DNA of 64,000 nucleotides, from contig NZ_JABWGX010000009.1 of the NCBI RefSeq assembly GCF_021730435.1, positions 1 to 64,000 of the forward strand. Direction: 5' to 3'. Positions within the stretch are counted from its first letter, which is position 1. The number at the start of each line of letters is the position of its first letter. A program made the position numbers and the translations under genes. Under the pieces are notes generated by a model. The model ran no database searches and was not told where the DNA came from. It saw only the letters and a list, made by a program, of their open reading frames with translations. Shown here in pieces: positions 23,898 through 33,014 of the stretch. The DNA comes from Xanthobacter agilis. Its GTDB lineage: Bacteria > Pseudomonadota > Alphaproteobacteria > Rhizobiales > Xanthobacteraceae.

Positions 23898-24721
23898 GCC
23901 ACGGAACTCCCCTGCTGGGCGGCCGCGTGTTCGGCACTCTTGTGGTCGGCGCCCTTCTGTTCGGCGCCTTTGTGATCGGAATGCCCGGTGACGAGTTCGC
24001 GCACGCGGGCATCCGCGAGCACCGCGTCGGGCGGGCCGTCGGCGATGATCTCGCCGCTGTAGAAAGCAAGGATGCGCGAGACATAGCGGCGCACCACGTC
24101 CATGTCGTGCTCCACGAACAGCACGGTCAGGCCATGGTGGTGCACCGCGGCCATCACGGTGTCCATCAGGTCGCCCTTCTCGTCGACGCTGACGCCCGAC
24201 GTGGGCTCGTCCAGCAGCAGCATCTTGGGGTTGCCGATCATCGCCATGGCGATGTCGATCAGCTTGCGCGAGCCCTGGGGCACGGCGGTGACACGGGCAT
24301 CGCGATAGGCGCCGACCTTGAACTCGCCGAGGATCTCCTCCGCCTTGGCCACCCGCGCCTTGGTGTGCAGCGGCTTCAGGAAGGAGGGGTGCGGGCTCTC
24401 GGCGGCGGCGAGCGCGATGACGAGGTTGTCCAGCACCGTCAACTCGGGAAAGAGCTGGGCCACCTGGAACGAGCGGGCGAGCCCCGAGCGGGTGATGGCG
24501 CGCGGGGCGAGGCCCAGGATGGGGCGCCCATCCATCAGGATCTCGCCGGAGGTGGGGGGCAGATAGCCGGTCACCATGTTGATGAAGGTGGTCTTGCCGG
24601 CGCCGTTGGCGCCGATGACCCCGACGATCTCGCCCTTCCCGATCTTGACGTTGAGATCCTTGGCGGCGGTGACGGCGCCAAACGATTTGTTCAGCTTGCG
24701 GGTTTCGAGAATGGGGGTCAT
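23894..24721 (-). CDS. livG: Branched-chain-type ABC transporter ATP-binding protein LivG
   Basis: 275 residues from ATG 24721, overlapping the livM stop. Walker A GANGAGKTTF and Walker B MLLLDEPTSGV are clear; the signature loop is VPQGSRKLIDIAMAM, deviating from LSGGQ, a variation seen in some LivG relatives. Residues about 247-275 form a short Lys/His/Glu-rich repeat tail (SDHKGAEQKGADHKSAEHAA) not normal for the family. It forms the ATPase heterodimer with LivF. Confidence 0.88.
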   Translation of the reverse strand: MTPILETRKLNKSFGAVTAAKDLNVKIGKGEIVGVIGANGAGKTTFINMVTGYLPPTSGEILMDGRPILGLAPRAITRSGLARSFQVAQLFPELTVLDNLVIALAAAESPHPSFLKPLHTKARVAKAEEILGEFKVGAYRDARVTAVPQGSRKLIDIAMAMIGNPKMLLLDEPTSGVSVDEKGDLMDTVMAAVHHHGLTVLFVEHDMDVVRRYVSRILAFYSGEIIADGPPDAVLADARVRELVTGHSDHKGAEQKGADHKSAEHAAAQQGSSVA

Positions 24722-25710
24722 GCGCGGACGCCTCCGGTGCGGGCGTTCGTGGGGGAGGACGAGGGCACGGGCGCAACCGCTCGGCGGGTGAACAGGCTCC
24801 ACAGGCCCTTGGGCAGGAACACGACGATGCCGAGCAGGGTGAAGCCCAGGATCATCTGCCAGGCGTTGGGCAGGAACTCGATGGCATAGGTGCGCACCAG
24901 CGCGAACACGATGGCTGCCAGGAATGGCGCGAACACGCTGCCCGTGCCGCCCAGCAGGGCGATGAACACGAACTCGCCGGAGGTGGTCCAATAGGCCATG
25001 TCCGGGTCCACATGGCCGGTGGCGAGCGCCGTCAGCCCGCCGCCCAGGGCCGACACCGCCGCCGCCGCCACATAGTTGGCATAGTTGATCCAGCGCGGGG
25101 AGAGGCCGAGGAACTCCACCCGCACCTCATTCTCGCGGATGGCCTCACAGGTCATGCCCATGGCCGAGCGATAGAAGCGATGGAGAATGAAGGCCACCGT
25201 CGCCGCCGTGAGCACGGTGAGGATGAACACGGTATGCGTCGCCTGCTCGCCGCCCTCGATGGTGCGGCCCAGCAGGGTCCAGGCCTTGACGTTGAAGCCG
25301 TCCGTGGAACCGAGCTCCTGGCTTTTCACCAGCACGCCGTAGAGGATCATGGAGAAGGCCAGCGACAGCATCGCGAAGAAGATCTCGCGATAGCGCGTCA
25401 GCAGCAGGCCGAGCACCATGGCGAGCACGACGGCGGCGATGACACCGAGCGCCAGCAGCACGAGGCCGGCATTGAGCCCCAGGAACTGGCCGCCCATGCC
25501 CACCGCATAGCCGCCCACGCAATAGAAGAGGCCTTGGCCGAAGGAGACGAGGCCGGCCTTCATCTGCATCACCACGCCCTGCACCACGAGCGCCTTGGCG
25601 AGGGCGACGGTGATGAGGAAGATCAGCCAGCCGGGCGCCGCCAGCGTGCCGGCGAGCATCAGAACGACCGCAAGGCCGACCAATGCGAGTTCAGTCTTGT
25701 CGAGGCGCAT
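24718..25710 (-). CDS. livM: Branched-chain-type ABC transporter permease LivM
   Basis: 330 residues, multi-spanning, with hydrophobic segments throughout and the LivM pattern GQGLFYCVGGYAVGMGGQFL and FIALLGGTGSVFAPFLAAIV near the C-terminus. It pairs with LivH to form the channel. Its ATG at 25710 follows the livH stop at 25712 directly and its stop overlaps the livG start. Confidence 0.88.
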   Translation of the reverse strand: MRLDKTELALVGLAVVLMLAGTLAAPGWLIFLITVALAKALVVQGVVMQMKAGLVSFGQGLFYCVGGYAVGMGGQFLGLNAGLVLLALGVIAAVVLAMVLGLLLTRYREIFFAMLSLAFSMILYGVLVKSQELGSTDGFNVKAWTLLGRTIEGGEQATHTVFILTVLTAATVAFILHRFYRSAMGMTCEAIRENEVRVEFLGLSPRWINYANYVAAAAVSALGGGLTALATGHVDPDMAYWTTSGEFVFIALLGGTGSVFAPFLAAIVFALVRTYAIEFLPNAWQMILGFTLLGIVVFLPKGLWSLFTRRAVAPVPSSSPTNARTGGVRA

Positions 25711-25711
25711 G

Positions 25712-26611
25712 TCAGATCTTCCTTACGAGCGTGCGGCCGAACAGGCCCTGCGGCCGGATGGCCAGCACCAGGGACATGACGCCGTAGATCACGAACAGCT
25801 CGAATTGCGGGGCGAAGTGCACCGCGGCGGCGCGGGAGAGGCCCAGCAGCAGGGCGCCCACGGCGGCGCCCTCGATGGAGCCCATGCCGCCCACCACCAC
25901 CACGGCGAAGGCGAGCACGATCACTTCCACGCCGATGCCCGGCACGACGGAGATGGAGGGCGCCGTCAGCGCGCCGGCCAGCGCTCCAAGGGTGGTGCCG
26001 ATCAGGAAGGTCAGCGTGAACATGCGGCGCACGTTCACGCCCATGGCGCGGGCCACCTCCCGGTCATGGATGACGGCGCGCAGGATCTTGCCGAGGTTGG
26101 TGCGCTCCAGCCAGCCCCACAGGGCGAGCCCCACCGCCACCGCGATGCCGATCAGCACCAGATCGTAGTTCGAGACCTTGAGGCCGGCGATGGTGGAGCG
26201 GCCGAGCGCGGTATAGGGCTGGTAGGCGAAATAGGGATTGACGCCGAAGACGATCTTCATGGCGTCCTCGAGGATCAGCAGCAACGCGTAGGTGATGATG
26301 ACCATCAAGGTCTCATCGCGCCCGTACATGAACCGCAGCAGGCCGCGCTCCACCAGCGTGCCCACCACCAGGCCGGCGACCAAGGCGGCTCCGATGAGGA
26401 TCAGGAAGCTCACGCCCGCCGATCCGGTGCCGTCGGCGAAATACCAGCCGATGGCGGAGGCGGCCGCATAGGCACCGATGGCGTAGAAGGAGCCATGGGC
26501 CATGTTGAGGATGCGCATGACGCCATAGATCACCGTCAGGCCGGCGGCGACCAGAAACAGCCAGGACGCATAGATGGTGCCGTCGATCAATACGGCGAGG
26601 AAGCTCAGCAT
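25712..26611 (-). CDS. livH: Branched-chain-type ABC transporter permease LivH
   Basis: 299 residues with about eight membrane segments and LivH signatures: GLTVIYGVMRILNMAHGSFY near the N-terminus, EGAAVGALLLGLSRA and VVVGGMGSIEGAAVG near the C-terminus. It follows the second binding-protein gene across a 147-nt gap holding two strong hairpins, a common arrangement when the binding protein is needed in excess over the membrane complex. Confidence 0.88.
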   Translation of the reverse strand: MLSFLAVLIDGTIYASWLFLVAAGLTVIYGVMRILNMAHGSFYAIGAYAAASAIGWYFADGTGSAGVSFLILIGAALVAGLVVGTLVERGLLRFMYGRDETLMVIITYALLLILEDAMKIVFGVNPYFAYQPYTALGRSTIAGLKVSNYDLVLIGIAVAVGLALWGWLERTNLGKILRAVIHDREVARAMGVNVRRMFTLTFLIGTTLGALAGALTAPSISVVPGIGVEVIVLAFAVVVVGGMGSIEGAAVGALLLGLSRAAAVHFAPQFELFVIYGVMSLVLAIRPQGLFGRTLVRKI

Positions 26612-26638
26612 AGGACCGCATCCGTCAGTGGGGCGAAC

Positions 26639-26749
26639 GGGCCGGCGGCGGGGCGGCCGCCGGCCCTAGGGTCTCGGGGTCAATGCCGGTCAGGCGACCC
26701 CGAGAAGCTGCGCGGGATCGCGCCCCCGCTCGGTTGCGGGCGCGCGATC
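26639..26749 (-). terminator. Two tandem hairpins after the binding-protein gene
   Basis: On the coding strand the first hairpin met after the stop at 26758 pairs 26736-26749 with 26716-26729 (14 bp, one mismatch). The second pairs GCCGCCGGCCC/GGGCCGGCGGC type arms at 26656-26666 and 26639-26649 (11 bp, perfect). Neither has a U-run. They probably protect or attenuate the mRNA so that the binding protein is expressed more than livHMGF. Confidence 0.6.
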
Positions 26750-26757
26750 GCCGGCGT

Positions 26758-28089
26758 TCAGTTGCACTTGGCGCCGGGGAAGCCGGCCTTGATCCAGGCG
26801 TCGGAGGCGGTGCCGTCCGGCGGGGTCACGCACTCGCCCGAGAAGGTGATGACATTCTCGATGGTGGCTTTGCCGGTCTTCGGATCGTATTTGTAGGTGC
26901 CGTAGGAAATGGGCTGCAGCGCCTGGTGGCCATCGGCGCGGTCCATCTTCACGGTGCCGCTGACGGATTCGAAGGTGGAGCCCTTGAAGGCGTCGGCGAT
27001 GGCGTCCATGACCGGCACGGTGCCGGCACTGGCGCCGGCCTTCTCCGCGGCGGCCTTCAGACCGAGGATGGCCTGCGCCATCTTGGTGGCCGGATAGGTG
27101 GGCGCCATGGAATAGGTGTCGGTATAGGCCTTGACGAACCAGGTGTTCAGGGCGTTCTGCGGCGCGAATGCGCCGAACGGGCCACGGCCGCCGATGATGG
27201 TGCCGTTGGGGGCCTGGTCCTTGAAGCGGTCGAGGGCGGATTCACCGCAGGTGAGCACCACGGTGGCGTCGTCCAGCAGGCCGCGGGCATTGGCCTGGAG
27301 CACGAAGGCTTCCATGTCGCCACCCCAGAAGCTGGAATGCACCACTTCCGGCTTCTTCACCGACAGCGCCGAGATTTCCGCGCCGTATTGGCCCTGGAAC
27401 ACCTTCGGCATCTGGTTCTCGACCACCTTCACCTTGGGCATGGTCTGGGCCAGGGCGAGGGTGAAATCGCTCCAGGAATCCTGACCCCAGGCATAGTTCT
27501 GCTGGATGCCGGCGATCTTGGTGATGTTGGGCTTGGTGGCCGCGAGGTAGCGGGCCGCGCCGATGTTGTCCACCGCGGCGTCGAGGCCGGTGCGGAAGGC
27601 GTACTTCGGCTTGCTGTCATCGTTGAACAGGCGCGAGGTGCCGCAATCGTAGAACACCGTGAGAGCCTTCAGCTCCTCGGCGACGGGCGCGATGGCGAGG
27701 CAGTCGCCGGAGGAGATGTAGCCGACCACGGCGTCCACCTTCTGGCGCTGCACCAGGTTGCGGAACTCTTCCACCTGCTTGGTGGCGCCGCCAGCCTCGT
27801 CGATGATGACGGCCTCGATCTCGGCGCCGTTGATGCCCTTGGTGTTGTAGGGGGCGGGCAGGGCGCCCTTGTTGAGGCCTTCCACGATCGCCTTCGCCGC
27901 ATTGGCGGAGGGAATGCCGAAGGGACCGGCGGCCGGGCCGGACAGGAAGGTCACGATGCCAATGCGGAACTTGCCGTTCTCGGCGGCCCCGGCGGCACCC
28001 GTCAGCATGGTGGAGGCGAGGGCGACGGCGGCGACGCCCGCCGCAAGGCGACCGGGCCGGGGCGTGGTCATGGAGCGCACTGTCTTCAC
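26758..28089 (-). CDS. ABC transporter periplasmic substrate-binding protein (Peripla_BP_6 type)
   Basis: 443 residues from GTG 28089 (GGGAGA seven to eight bases upstream; ATG 28071 is an alternative). A signal peptide follows, with cleavage near LTGAAGAAENG. The mature part FRIGIVTFLSGPAAGPFG and DVVVGYISSGD-like lobe pattern (VDAVVGYISSGDCLAIAPVA) belong to the LivJ/LivK-like amide/amino-acid binding family, but it is longer than LivK. It is the second of two adjacent binding proteins in the operon; the substrate is not recognisable from sequence. Confidence 0.87.
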   Translation of the reverse strand: MKTVRSMTTPRPGRLAAGVAAVALASTMLTGAAGAAENGKFRIGIVTFLSGPAAGPFGIPSANAAKAIVEGLNKGALPAPYNTKGINGAEIEAVIIDEAGGATKQVEEFRNLVQRQKVDAVVGYISSGDCLAIAPVAEELKALTVFYDCGTSRLFNDDSKPKYAFRTGLDAAVDNIGAARYLAATKPNITKIAGIQQNYAWGQDSWSDFTLALAQTMPKVKVVENQMPKVFQGQYGAEISALSVKKPEVVHSSFWGGDMEAFVLQANARGLLDDATVVLTCGESALDRFKDQAPNGTIIGGRGPFGAFAPQNALNTWFVKAYTDTYSMAPTYPATKMAQAILGLKAAAEKAGASAGTVPVMDAIADAFKGSTFESVSGTVKMDRADGHQALQPISYGTYKYDPKTGKATIENVITFSGECVTPPDGTASDAWIKAGFPGAKCN

Positions 28090-28118
28090 TTGAGGTTCTC
28101 CCTTCGTGGACCTGTTTG

Positions 28119-29432
28119 TCATTGGGTGGGTTGGGCGGCGGCGCGCCGGGCCCGCACGAGGTCCGGCGGCGGACGCAGATCTTCCGCGTCGTAGGCGCGG
28201 ATGTTGCCGAGCATGGCCTTGGCCGGCGGAAAGCGATCGTTGGCGACCGGTGTCCCCACCGCCTGGGCCTGCATGATCTGGTGGGTGACCGGATCGATGA
28301 TGGAGGCGAAGCCCTGCGGATCCTCCGGCAGCGACAGGCGCATCCCTTCCAGGACCGCGATCAGGGCCTTGTCGTCGGTGGCGTTGCCCACCTCGGCCAC
28401 CGCTTTGGCTATGGCGACAATGCCGCTGTATGCTCCTTCCGCCGCATAGGTCGGGTAGCGCCCGGTCATGGCGTGGAAGTCGTCGACGAAGCGGCGGTTT
28501 CCGGGGGTGTCGGGCCAGTTGTTGTGATGGCGGGCGGAGAGAATGAGGCCGGGCGGTGGCGATGCGCCAAGCTGCACCAGCACGTCATAATTGGCGCCGG
28601 TATCGAAATTGGCCACCCGCATCTGCGAGAACAGGTCTACCGCCGCGGCCTGCTTCAGGAACGCGAGGAAATCCCCGCCCCACAGCGCCGTGACCACGAT
28701 GTCCGGCTTCAGCTCCTTCAGGGCCTGGATGTAGGTCGAGTAATCGGGCTCGTAGAGCTTGGGCCAGAGCTCCGCCACCACCTCGTATTTCATGCCGAGG
28801 CCGTCCATCGCCGTGAGCAGGTCGTCGCGCGAGACGTGGCCGTATTCGTAGTCGGGATTGAGGATGGCGATGCGCTGCCACGGCTGGCTCGCCCGGATGT
28901 CGCGCAGGTAGCGCGCTCCGGCGGCGTTGGAGGTCCAGCTGTCGTTCGAAAGGCGGAAGTAGTGGGGGTGCCCGGCCTCGATGGTCAGTCGCGAGGACGC
29001 ATGGTCCGTGCCGATCAGGATGATGGAGCGGCGGCGGGCGAGGTCGCTCACCGCCTGGGCGACGCCGGAGGAGACCATGCCGCACAGGACGCGCGCATGG
29101 TCCTTATCGATGAAGTCCTCCGCGAGCCGCAGGCCGTAGGAGGCCTTGGAGAGGTCGTCATCCACCACCACCCGCAGCCGTGGGCCGGGCGTCCCGGTCA
29201 CCTTGCCGGAAGCGATGTCGCGCAGGGCAAGGCGGATGCCCTCGACGCTGTCCTCGCCATAAATGGCGGCGCGTCCGGTCATGGGATAGATGCAGCCGAC
29301 CACCACCTCGGCCGCCTCGGGCGCGGCGCCGAGCACGATGCGTTCGGCGCGGGCCGCAAGGCTGGTGCTCGCCAGTATACCGGCGGCGACCGCGATGCCC
29401 CTCAGCGCAGGGCGCAACCCTGGTGTCCTCAT
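28119..29432 (-). CDS. ABC transporter periplasmic substrate-binding protein, first gene of sigma-54 operon
   Basis: 437 residues. The signal peptide (MRTPGLRPALRGIAVAAGIL, cleaved near AARAE) is followed by VGCIYPMTGRAAIYGEDSVE and VLCGMVSSGVAQAVSDLARR, a layout close to UrtA/FmdD/LivK-type proteins. It is the promoter-proximal gene: GGGAGG precedes ATG 29432 and a sigma-54 promoter lies about 45-70 bases further upstream. Only 29 nt separate it from the second binding protein, to which it is only distantly similar, suggesting two ligands feeding one permease. Confidence 0.87.
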   Translation of the reverse strand: MRTPGLRPALRGIAVAAGILASTSLAARAERIVLGAAPEAAEVVVGCIYPMTGRAAIYGEDSVEGIRLALRDIASGKVTGTPGPRLRVVVDDDLSKASYGLRLAEDFIDKDHARVLCGMVSSGVAQAVSDLARRRSIILIGTDHASSRLTIEAGHPHYFRLSNDSWTSNAAGARYLRDIRASQPWQRIAILNPDYEYGHVSRDDLLTAMDGLGMKYEVVAELWPKLYEPDYSTYIQALKELKPDIVVTALWGGDFLAFLKQAAAVDLFSQMRVANFDTGANYDVLVQLGASPPPGLILSARHHNNWPDTPGNRRFVDDFHAMTGRYPTYAAEGAYSGIVAIAKAVAEVGNATDDKALIAVLEGMRLSLPEDPQGFASIIDPVTHQIMQAQAVGTPVANDRFPPAKAMLGNIRAYDAEDLRPPPDLVRARRAAAQPTQ

Positions 29433-29487
29433 GGCGTCTGCCTCCCAGGCGAGCGTTCGCTCGCTTCATTCTTGTTGTCACCCTTTG

Positions 29488-29503
29488 AGCAAGGGGCGTG
29501 CCA
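29488..29503 (-). promoter_or_regulatory. Sigma-54 (RpoN) promoter
   Basis: Read on the minus strand, 29503 to 29488 is TGGCACGCCCCTTGCT, essentially the RpoN consensus TGGCAC-N5-TTGC. The invariant GG (29502-29501) and GC (29490-29489) are ten bases apart as required. Transcription would start near 29477, giving a leader of about 45 nt before the first binding-protein gene. Confidence 0.85.
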
Positions 29504-29577
29504 GGAGCGCGGGCGGACGTGGAGCCTTGAGGAGTCGGCCGTTTTTTGCAGGGGTGATGAGCGATCAGCGCGGGGCT

Positions 29578-29624
29578 GAGCGGAAAGCGCTCCTTTGAGC
29601 GGCGCGCATGAGCGCTTTCCGCTC
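29578..29624. promoter_or_regulatory. Paired upstream activator sites for the sigma-54 regulator
   Basis: GAGCGGAAAGCGCTC at 29578-29592 and GAGCGCTTTCCGCTC at 29610-29624 are exact reverse complements of each other and each has GAGCG-N5-CGCTC symmetry. Their centres are 32 bp apart (three helical turns) and 82-130 bp from the sigma-54 promoter, the normal enhancer distance for NtrC-type activators. They lie just downstream of the regulator gene (29640-31016), the likely binder. Confidence 0.7.
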
Positions 29625-29639
29625 AATGGCGCGCGTGTC

Positions 29640-31016
29640 TCAGAGGCCGAGGCGCTGGAGCCGGCGCTTGAGGGCGTGGCGGGAGATGCCAAGGGTCTCG
29701 GCCGCCCGCCCCTTGTGGCCGCTGGAGCGGCTGAGCGCGGCGAGCAGCATCTGCCGCTCGGCCTGGTCCATGTGGTGGTCGATGGTGGCGGGCATGACGG
29801 GCGCTGCGCCCGCGCCCGTCGCCGTGCCGGGCTGCGGCGGCACGGCGGCCCCGCGCAATTCCTGGGGCAGGACCGCGGGAGAAATGACCTCTCCCGGATA
29901 GAGGATGGTCAGGCGCTCGATCAGGTTCTTCAGCTCGCGCACGTTGCCCGGCCAAAGATGGGCCTGGAGCAGCGCCACGGTTTCCGGCGTGAGCGTGATG
30001 GGCGCGCAGGCTTCCTGATGGGCGTAGCGGGCGGCGAAGTGTTCGGCCAGCACCAGCGCATCCCCCGCGCGTTCACGCAACGCGGGCACGGCGACGCTGA
30101 TGACGTTGAGACGGTAATACAGATCCTCGCGGAATTGTCCCTCGCGCACCAGAGCCGCCAGATCCCGGTTGGTGGCCGCCACCACCCGCACGTTGCCGGC
30201 GTGGACGGTTGCCGCGCCCACCGGCCGATAGGTTCCATCCTCCAGGAAATGCAGCAGCTTGGCTTGCAGCGCCAACGGCACCTCGCCGATCTCATCGAGG
30301 AACAACGTGCCCCCCTCGGCCACCGCCACGAGGCCGGTGCGTTTCTGGTGGGCGCCGGTGTAGGCGCCTTTTTCGGCGCCGAACAGCTCGGCCTCGATGA
30401 GCTGTTCCGGCAGGGCCGCGCAGTTCACTTCCACGAACGGCTGGTCGGCCCGGCGGCTGCCGGCATGGATGGCGCGGGCGACCAGCGCCTTGCCGGTTCC
30501 CGATTCTCCATGGATGAGGATGCGCGAGGTGCCGCTGCCCGCCACCCGCTCCACCGCCTCGCGCAATGCGGCCATGGCCGGGCTCGCGCCGATGAGGCTC
30601 GCGGTCGAGAGCTGGCGGCTGCGGTGGTATTCGATCTCCTTGTGCATCCGACGCCGGTCGAGGGCCTGGTGAATGCAGTGGATGAGATCGTCAAGCTCGA
30701 ACGGCTTGGTCAGGTAGTCCACCGCTCCGGCCTTCACCGCCTGCACCGCCGCGCGGGTGTCCCCATGGGCCGAGATCATGATGACCGGAAGATCCGGGGC
30801 GAGGGCCTTCAGCCGCGCCAAGGTCTCCATGCCATCCACTTCGGGCATGCGCAGATCCACGAGAGCAAGGTCGATCTCGGTGCCGCGCAGCACCTCCAAG
30901 GCGGCGGCGCAGGAGTTGACGCCGGTGGGCTTCAGGCCCTCCTTCTTCAGGGCGTAGACGAGGGACCGCACGAAGGGGGCTTCGTCGTCCACCACCAGGA
31001 TGGATGCCGGATTCAT
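29640..31016 (-). CDS. Sigma-54-dependent response regulator (NtrC family)
   Basis: 458 residues. Receiver domain 1-120 with the acidic pocket ILVVDDE and phospho-acceptor Asp54 in [12 protein letters not shown]+ domain about 140-370 with Walker [11 protein letters not shown] (Ala where Glu is usual), the sigma-54 contact loop GAYTGA (Tyr instead of Phe) and [17 protein letters not shown]. Fis-type HTH at the end ([19 protein letters not shown]). Its ATG overlaps the kinase stop by four bases. It presumably binds the palindromes just downstream and activates the transporter-dehydrogenase operon. Confidence 0.92.
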   Translation of the reverse strand: MNPASILVVDDEAPFVRSLVYALKKEGLKPTGVNSCAAALEVLRGTEIDLALVDLRMPEVDGMETLARLKALAPDLPVIMISAHGDTRAAVQAVKAGAVDYLTKPFELDDLIHCIHQALDRRRMHKEIEYHRSRQLSTASLIGASPAMAALREAVERVAGSGTSRILIHGESGTGKALVARAIHAGSRRADQPFVEVNCAALPEQLIEAELFGAEKGAYTGAHQKRTGLVAVAEGGTLFLDEIGEVPLALQAKLLHFLEDGTYRPVGAATVHAGNVRVVAATNRDLAALVREGQFREDLYYRLNVISVAVPALRERAGDALVLAEHFAARYAHQEACAPITLTPETVALLQAHLWPGNVRELKNLIERLTILYPGEVISPAVLPQELRGAAVPPQPGTATGAGAAPVMPATIDHHMDQAERQMLLAALSRSSGHKGRAAETLGISRHALKRRLQRLGL

Positions 31017-32800
31017 GACGTGGCCGTGCCTCCTCTGGTTCCGTCCAAGGTCGGATCCGATGCCGGAAAGCTCGATGCCGGAAAGCTCACGGCGATGAGG
31101 GTTCCGACGCCGCGGGCGCTCTCTATTCGCATGGTGCCCTCGTTGGCCTCGACCATCTGCTGGCTGATGGTGAGGCCGAGTCCGGATCCGGCGGGCTTGG
31201 TGGTGAAGAACGGGTCGGTCACGCGCTGCAGATCCTCTTTCGCAATGCCGTGTCCGTCGTCGGCGATCTCGATCACGGTGCGCTCCCCCTCGCGGCGCGA
31301 CCGGAACGTGACTGTTCCACCCCGGCCGCAGGCCTGCAACGCGTTGAGCCCCAGGTTGACGAGGATCTGCTGCATGTGATCCGCGTCGCCCAGCAGGCCG
31401 ACGCTGGAATCGCCGGTGGAGGCAAGGTGCACGCCGCGTTCCGCGGCCACCGGCTTCAGCAGCGTGGCGGTGCGGCGCAACAGCTCGCGCACGGCCAGGG
31501 GGCCGCGCGCGGCCGGGTGCGGGCGGCCATAGGTGAGCAGATCGTTGACCACCCGGTTCAGGCGATCCACTTCCGCCTCCAGGTCGATCAGGAGCTCCCG
31601 GCGGTCCTGGTCCGGCTCGTCGCGACTGAGGCTCTGCACCGTGGTCTTCATGGTGGCCAGCGGGTTGCGCACCTCATGGGCGACGCCGGTGGCGAACTGG
31701 CCGAGCACCGCCATCTTCTCGGTGCGCACCGTGCGGTCGATCATGTCCTTCACCCGCTCGGCCATGGTGTTGAAGGCGGCGGACAGGGCATTGATCTCGT
31801 CCGCCTTGCGCGTGAGGGGGAGGCGATAGGTGAGGTTGCCGCTCGCCACCGCGTTCGCGCCCTCCACCAGCAGGTCCACCCGCCGCCGCATGCGCAGGCC
31901 GAGATGGACGAACAGCGCGACCACCACCAGCATGATGAGCGCGCCGCCGCTGTAGAGCCAGCCGCGCGCCGACCTCAAGGACGACAGGACATCGGGCGAG
32001 CGGCGATCGCGCATCAGCCGCCAGCCGGGCAGAACCTCCGGCCCCGGCGCCAGCTCGCGCGCGCCCTCGATTGGGCGGCCGGTGGCGTCGAGGATGGCGC
32101 CGGAAGGAGTGGCGAGCAACATGCGTATGATGCCGCTGGTGTTGGACTTGTCGAGCTGCTCGGTCATCGAGGCAAGGCGGATATGGAGGGCGACGGTGCC
32201 GCCGGTGCCGCTGCCGCTCTCGCGCATGGGGCGGCGCAGCAGGATCCAGCCGGCCCGTCCCGGCTGCGGCAGGGCCGGGCCGATGATCTCGACCCCGTCC
32301 TTCACCACCACCGGCATGCCGGCGATGGACCAGCCCTTGGCGGTCCAGTAGGGCGGCCCGGAGGCGGCCTGCCCGGCGACCGCATATCTGAGCTTGTCGT
32401 CCCCATCGAAGAACAGGATGCCGTAAAGGTCCGGCACGTCCGCTTCGAGCCGCAGCAGGGCGCCGATGTCCGCCGTGGCCGGCGCACCGGGGTCCGAGAG
32501 GAAGGCGTTGAGGCCCGGATAGTTGGAGATCTTCGCGAGCTGATACTGCATGGTTTCCAGAAACGCAGCCATGCGATTGGCGGTCGCCGCCTCCTGCGCC
32601 GACTGGCGCTCGCCCACGAGGGTGGTTTCCAGTTCCTTGGTGAAGCGGTCGTAGAGCGCGCCCACGCTCACCAGCGCGACCGCGAAGATGGTCACCGTCA
32701 CCACCACATAGCGGCCGACGACGCTGGACAGGCGCAGGTTCCGGCCGCGCAGCAGACGGATCAGGCGTCGATGGCCGCCGGGGGTGGGATCGGCTGGCAT
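31013..32800 (-). CDS. Membrane sensor histidine kinase
   Basis: 595 residues from ATG 32800 (GTG 32836 is possible; neither has a strong ribosome site). One membrane segment near residue 20-45 (YVVVTVTIFAVALVSVGALY) and one near 280-305 (LYSGGALIMLVVVALFVHLG) enclose a ~230-residue periplasmic sensor region. HAMP follows, then the H box TGVAHEVRNPLATMKTT (His near 376), N box NLGLNALQACG and G boxes DDGHGIAKED and GSGLGLTISQQM. The cognate regulator overlaps downstream. The stimulus is likely the extracellular substrate of the operon, as inferred from linkage. Confidence 0.9.
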   Translation of the reverse strand: MPADPTPGGHRRLIRLLRGRNLRLSSVVGRYVVVTVTIFAVALVSVGALYDRFTKELETTLVGERQSAQEAATANRMAAFLETMQYQLAKISNYPGLNAFLSDPGAPATADIGALLRLEADVPDLYGILFFDGDDKLRYAVAGQAASGPPYWTAKGWSIAGMPVVVKDGVEIIGPALPQPGRAGWILLRRPMRESGSGTGGTVALHIRLASMTEQLDKSNTSGIIRMLLATPSGAILDATGRPIEGARELAPGPEVLPGWRLMRDRRSPDVLSSLRSARGWLYSGGALIMLVVVALFVHLGLRMRRRVDLLVEGANAVASGNLTYRLPLTRKADEINALSAAFNTMAERVKDMIDRTVRTEKMAVLGQFATGVAHEVRNPLATMKTTVQSLSRDEPDQDRRELLIDLEAEVDRLNRVVNDLLTYGRPHPAARGPLAVRELLRRTATLLKPVAAERGVHLASTGDSSVGLLGDADHMQQILVNLGLNALQACGRGGTVTFRSRREGERTVIEIADDGHGIAKEDLQRVTDPFFTTKPAGSGLGLTISQQMVEANEGTMRIESARGVGTLIAVSFPASSFPASDPTLDGTRGGTATS

Positions 32801-33014
32801 GCGGATCGGATCTTCTTGTCTCAAGATGGCGTGCACCTAACCACAGGTGCGGGGCGGACCGGAAGCGCCGAAATGCGCCGGCGTCCGTCCCCGCCGTGGT
32901 GACCTTGCGTCGCGTTCGGTGGGCAATGTCGTCGGCTGCCCCATTGGCGCCGTGTTCGCGCGGTGGTGTCGGCCCGTCCGCGGACGGCGCGGACGGCTCG
33001 GTTCGAGGTTCACG

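Noticed and set aside
19590-23975. A 1461-codon open frame on the plus strand
   Set aside because: It runs antisense to iron-ADH, aldehyde dehydrogenase, iron-ADH and livF, has a His/Gly/Arg-rich composition typical of GC-rich shadow frames, and shows no domain.
23898-24776. N-terminal extension of livF
   Set aside because: Frame is a shadow of livG; the ABC protein begins at ATG 23897 with an overlap typical of translational coupling.
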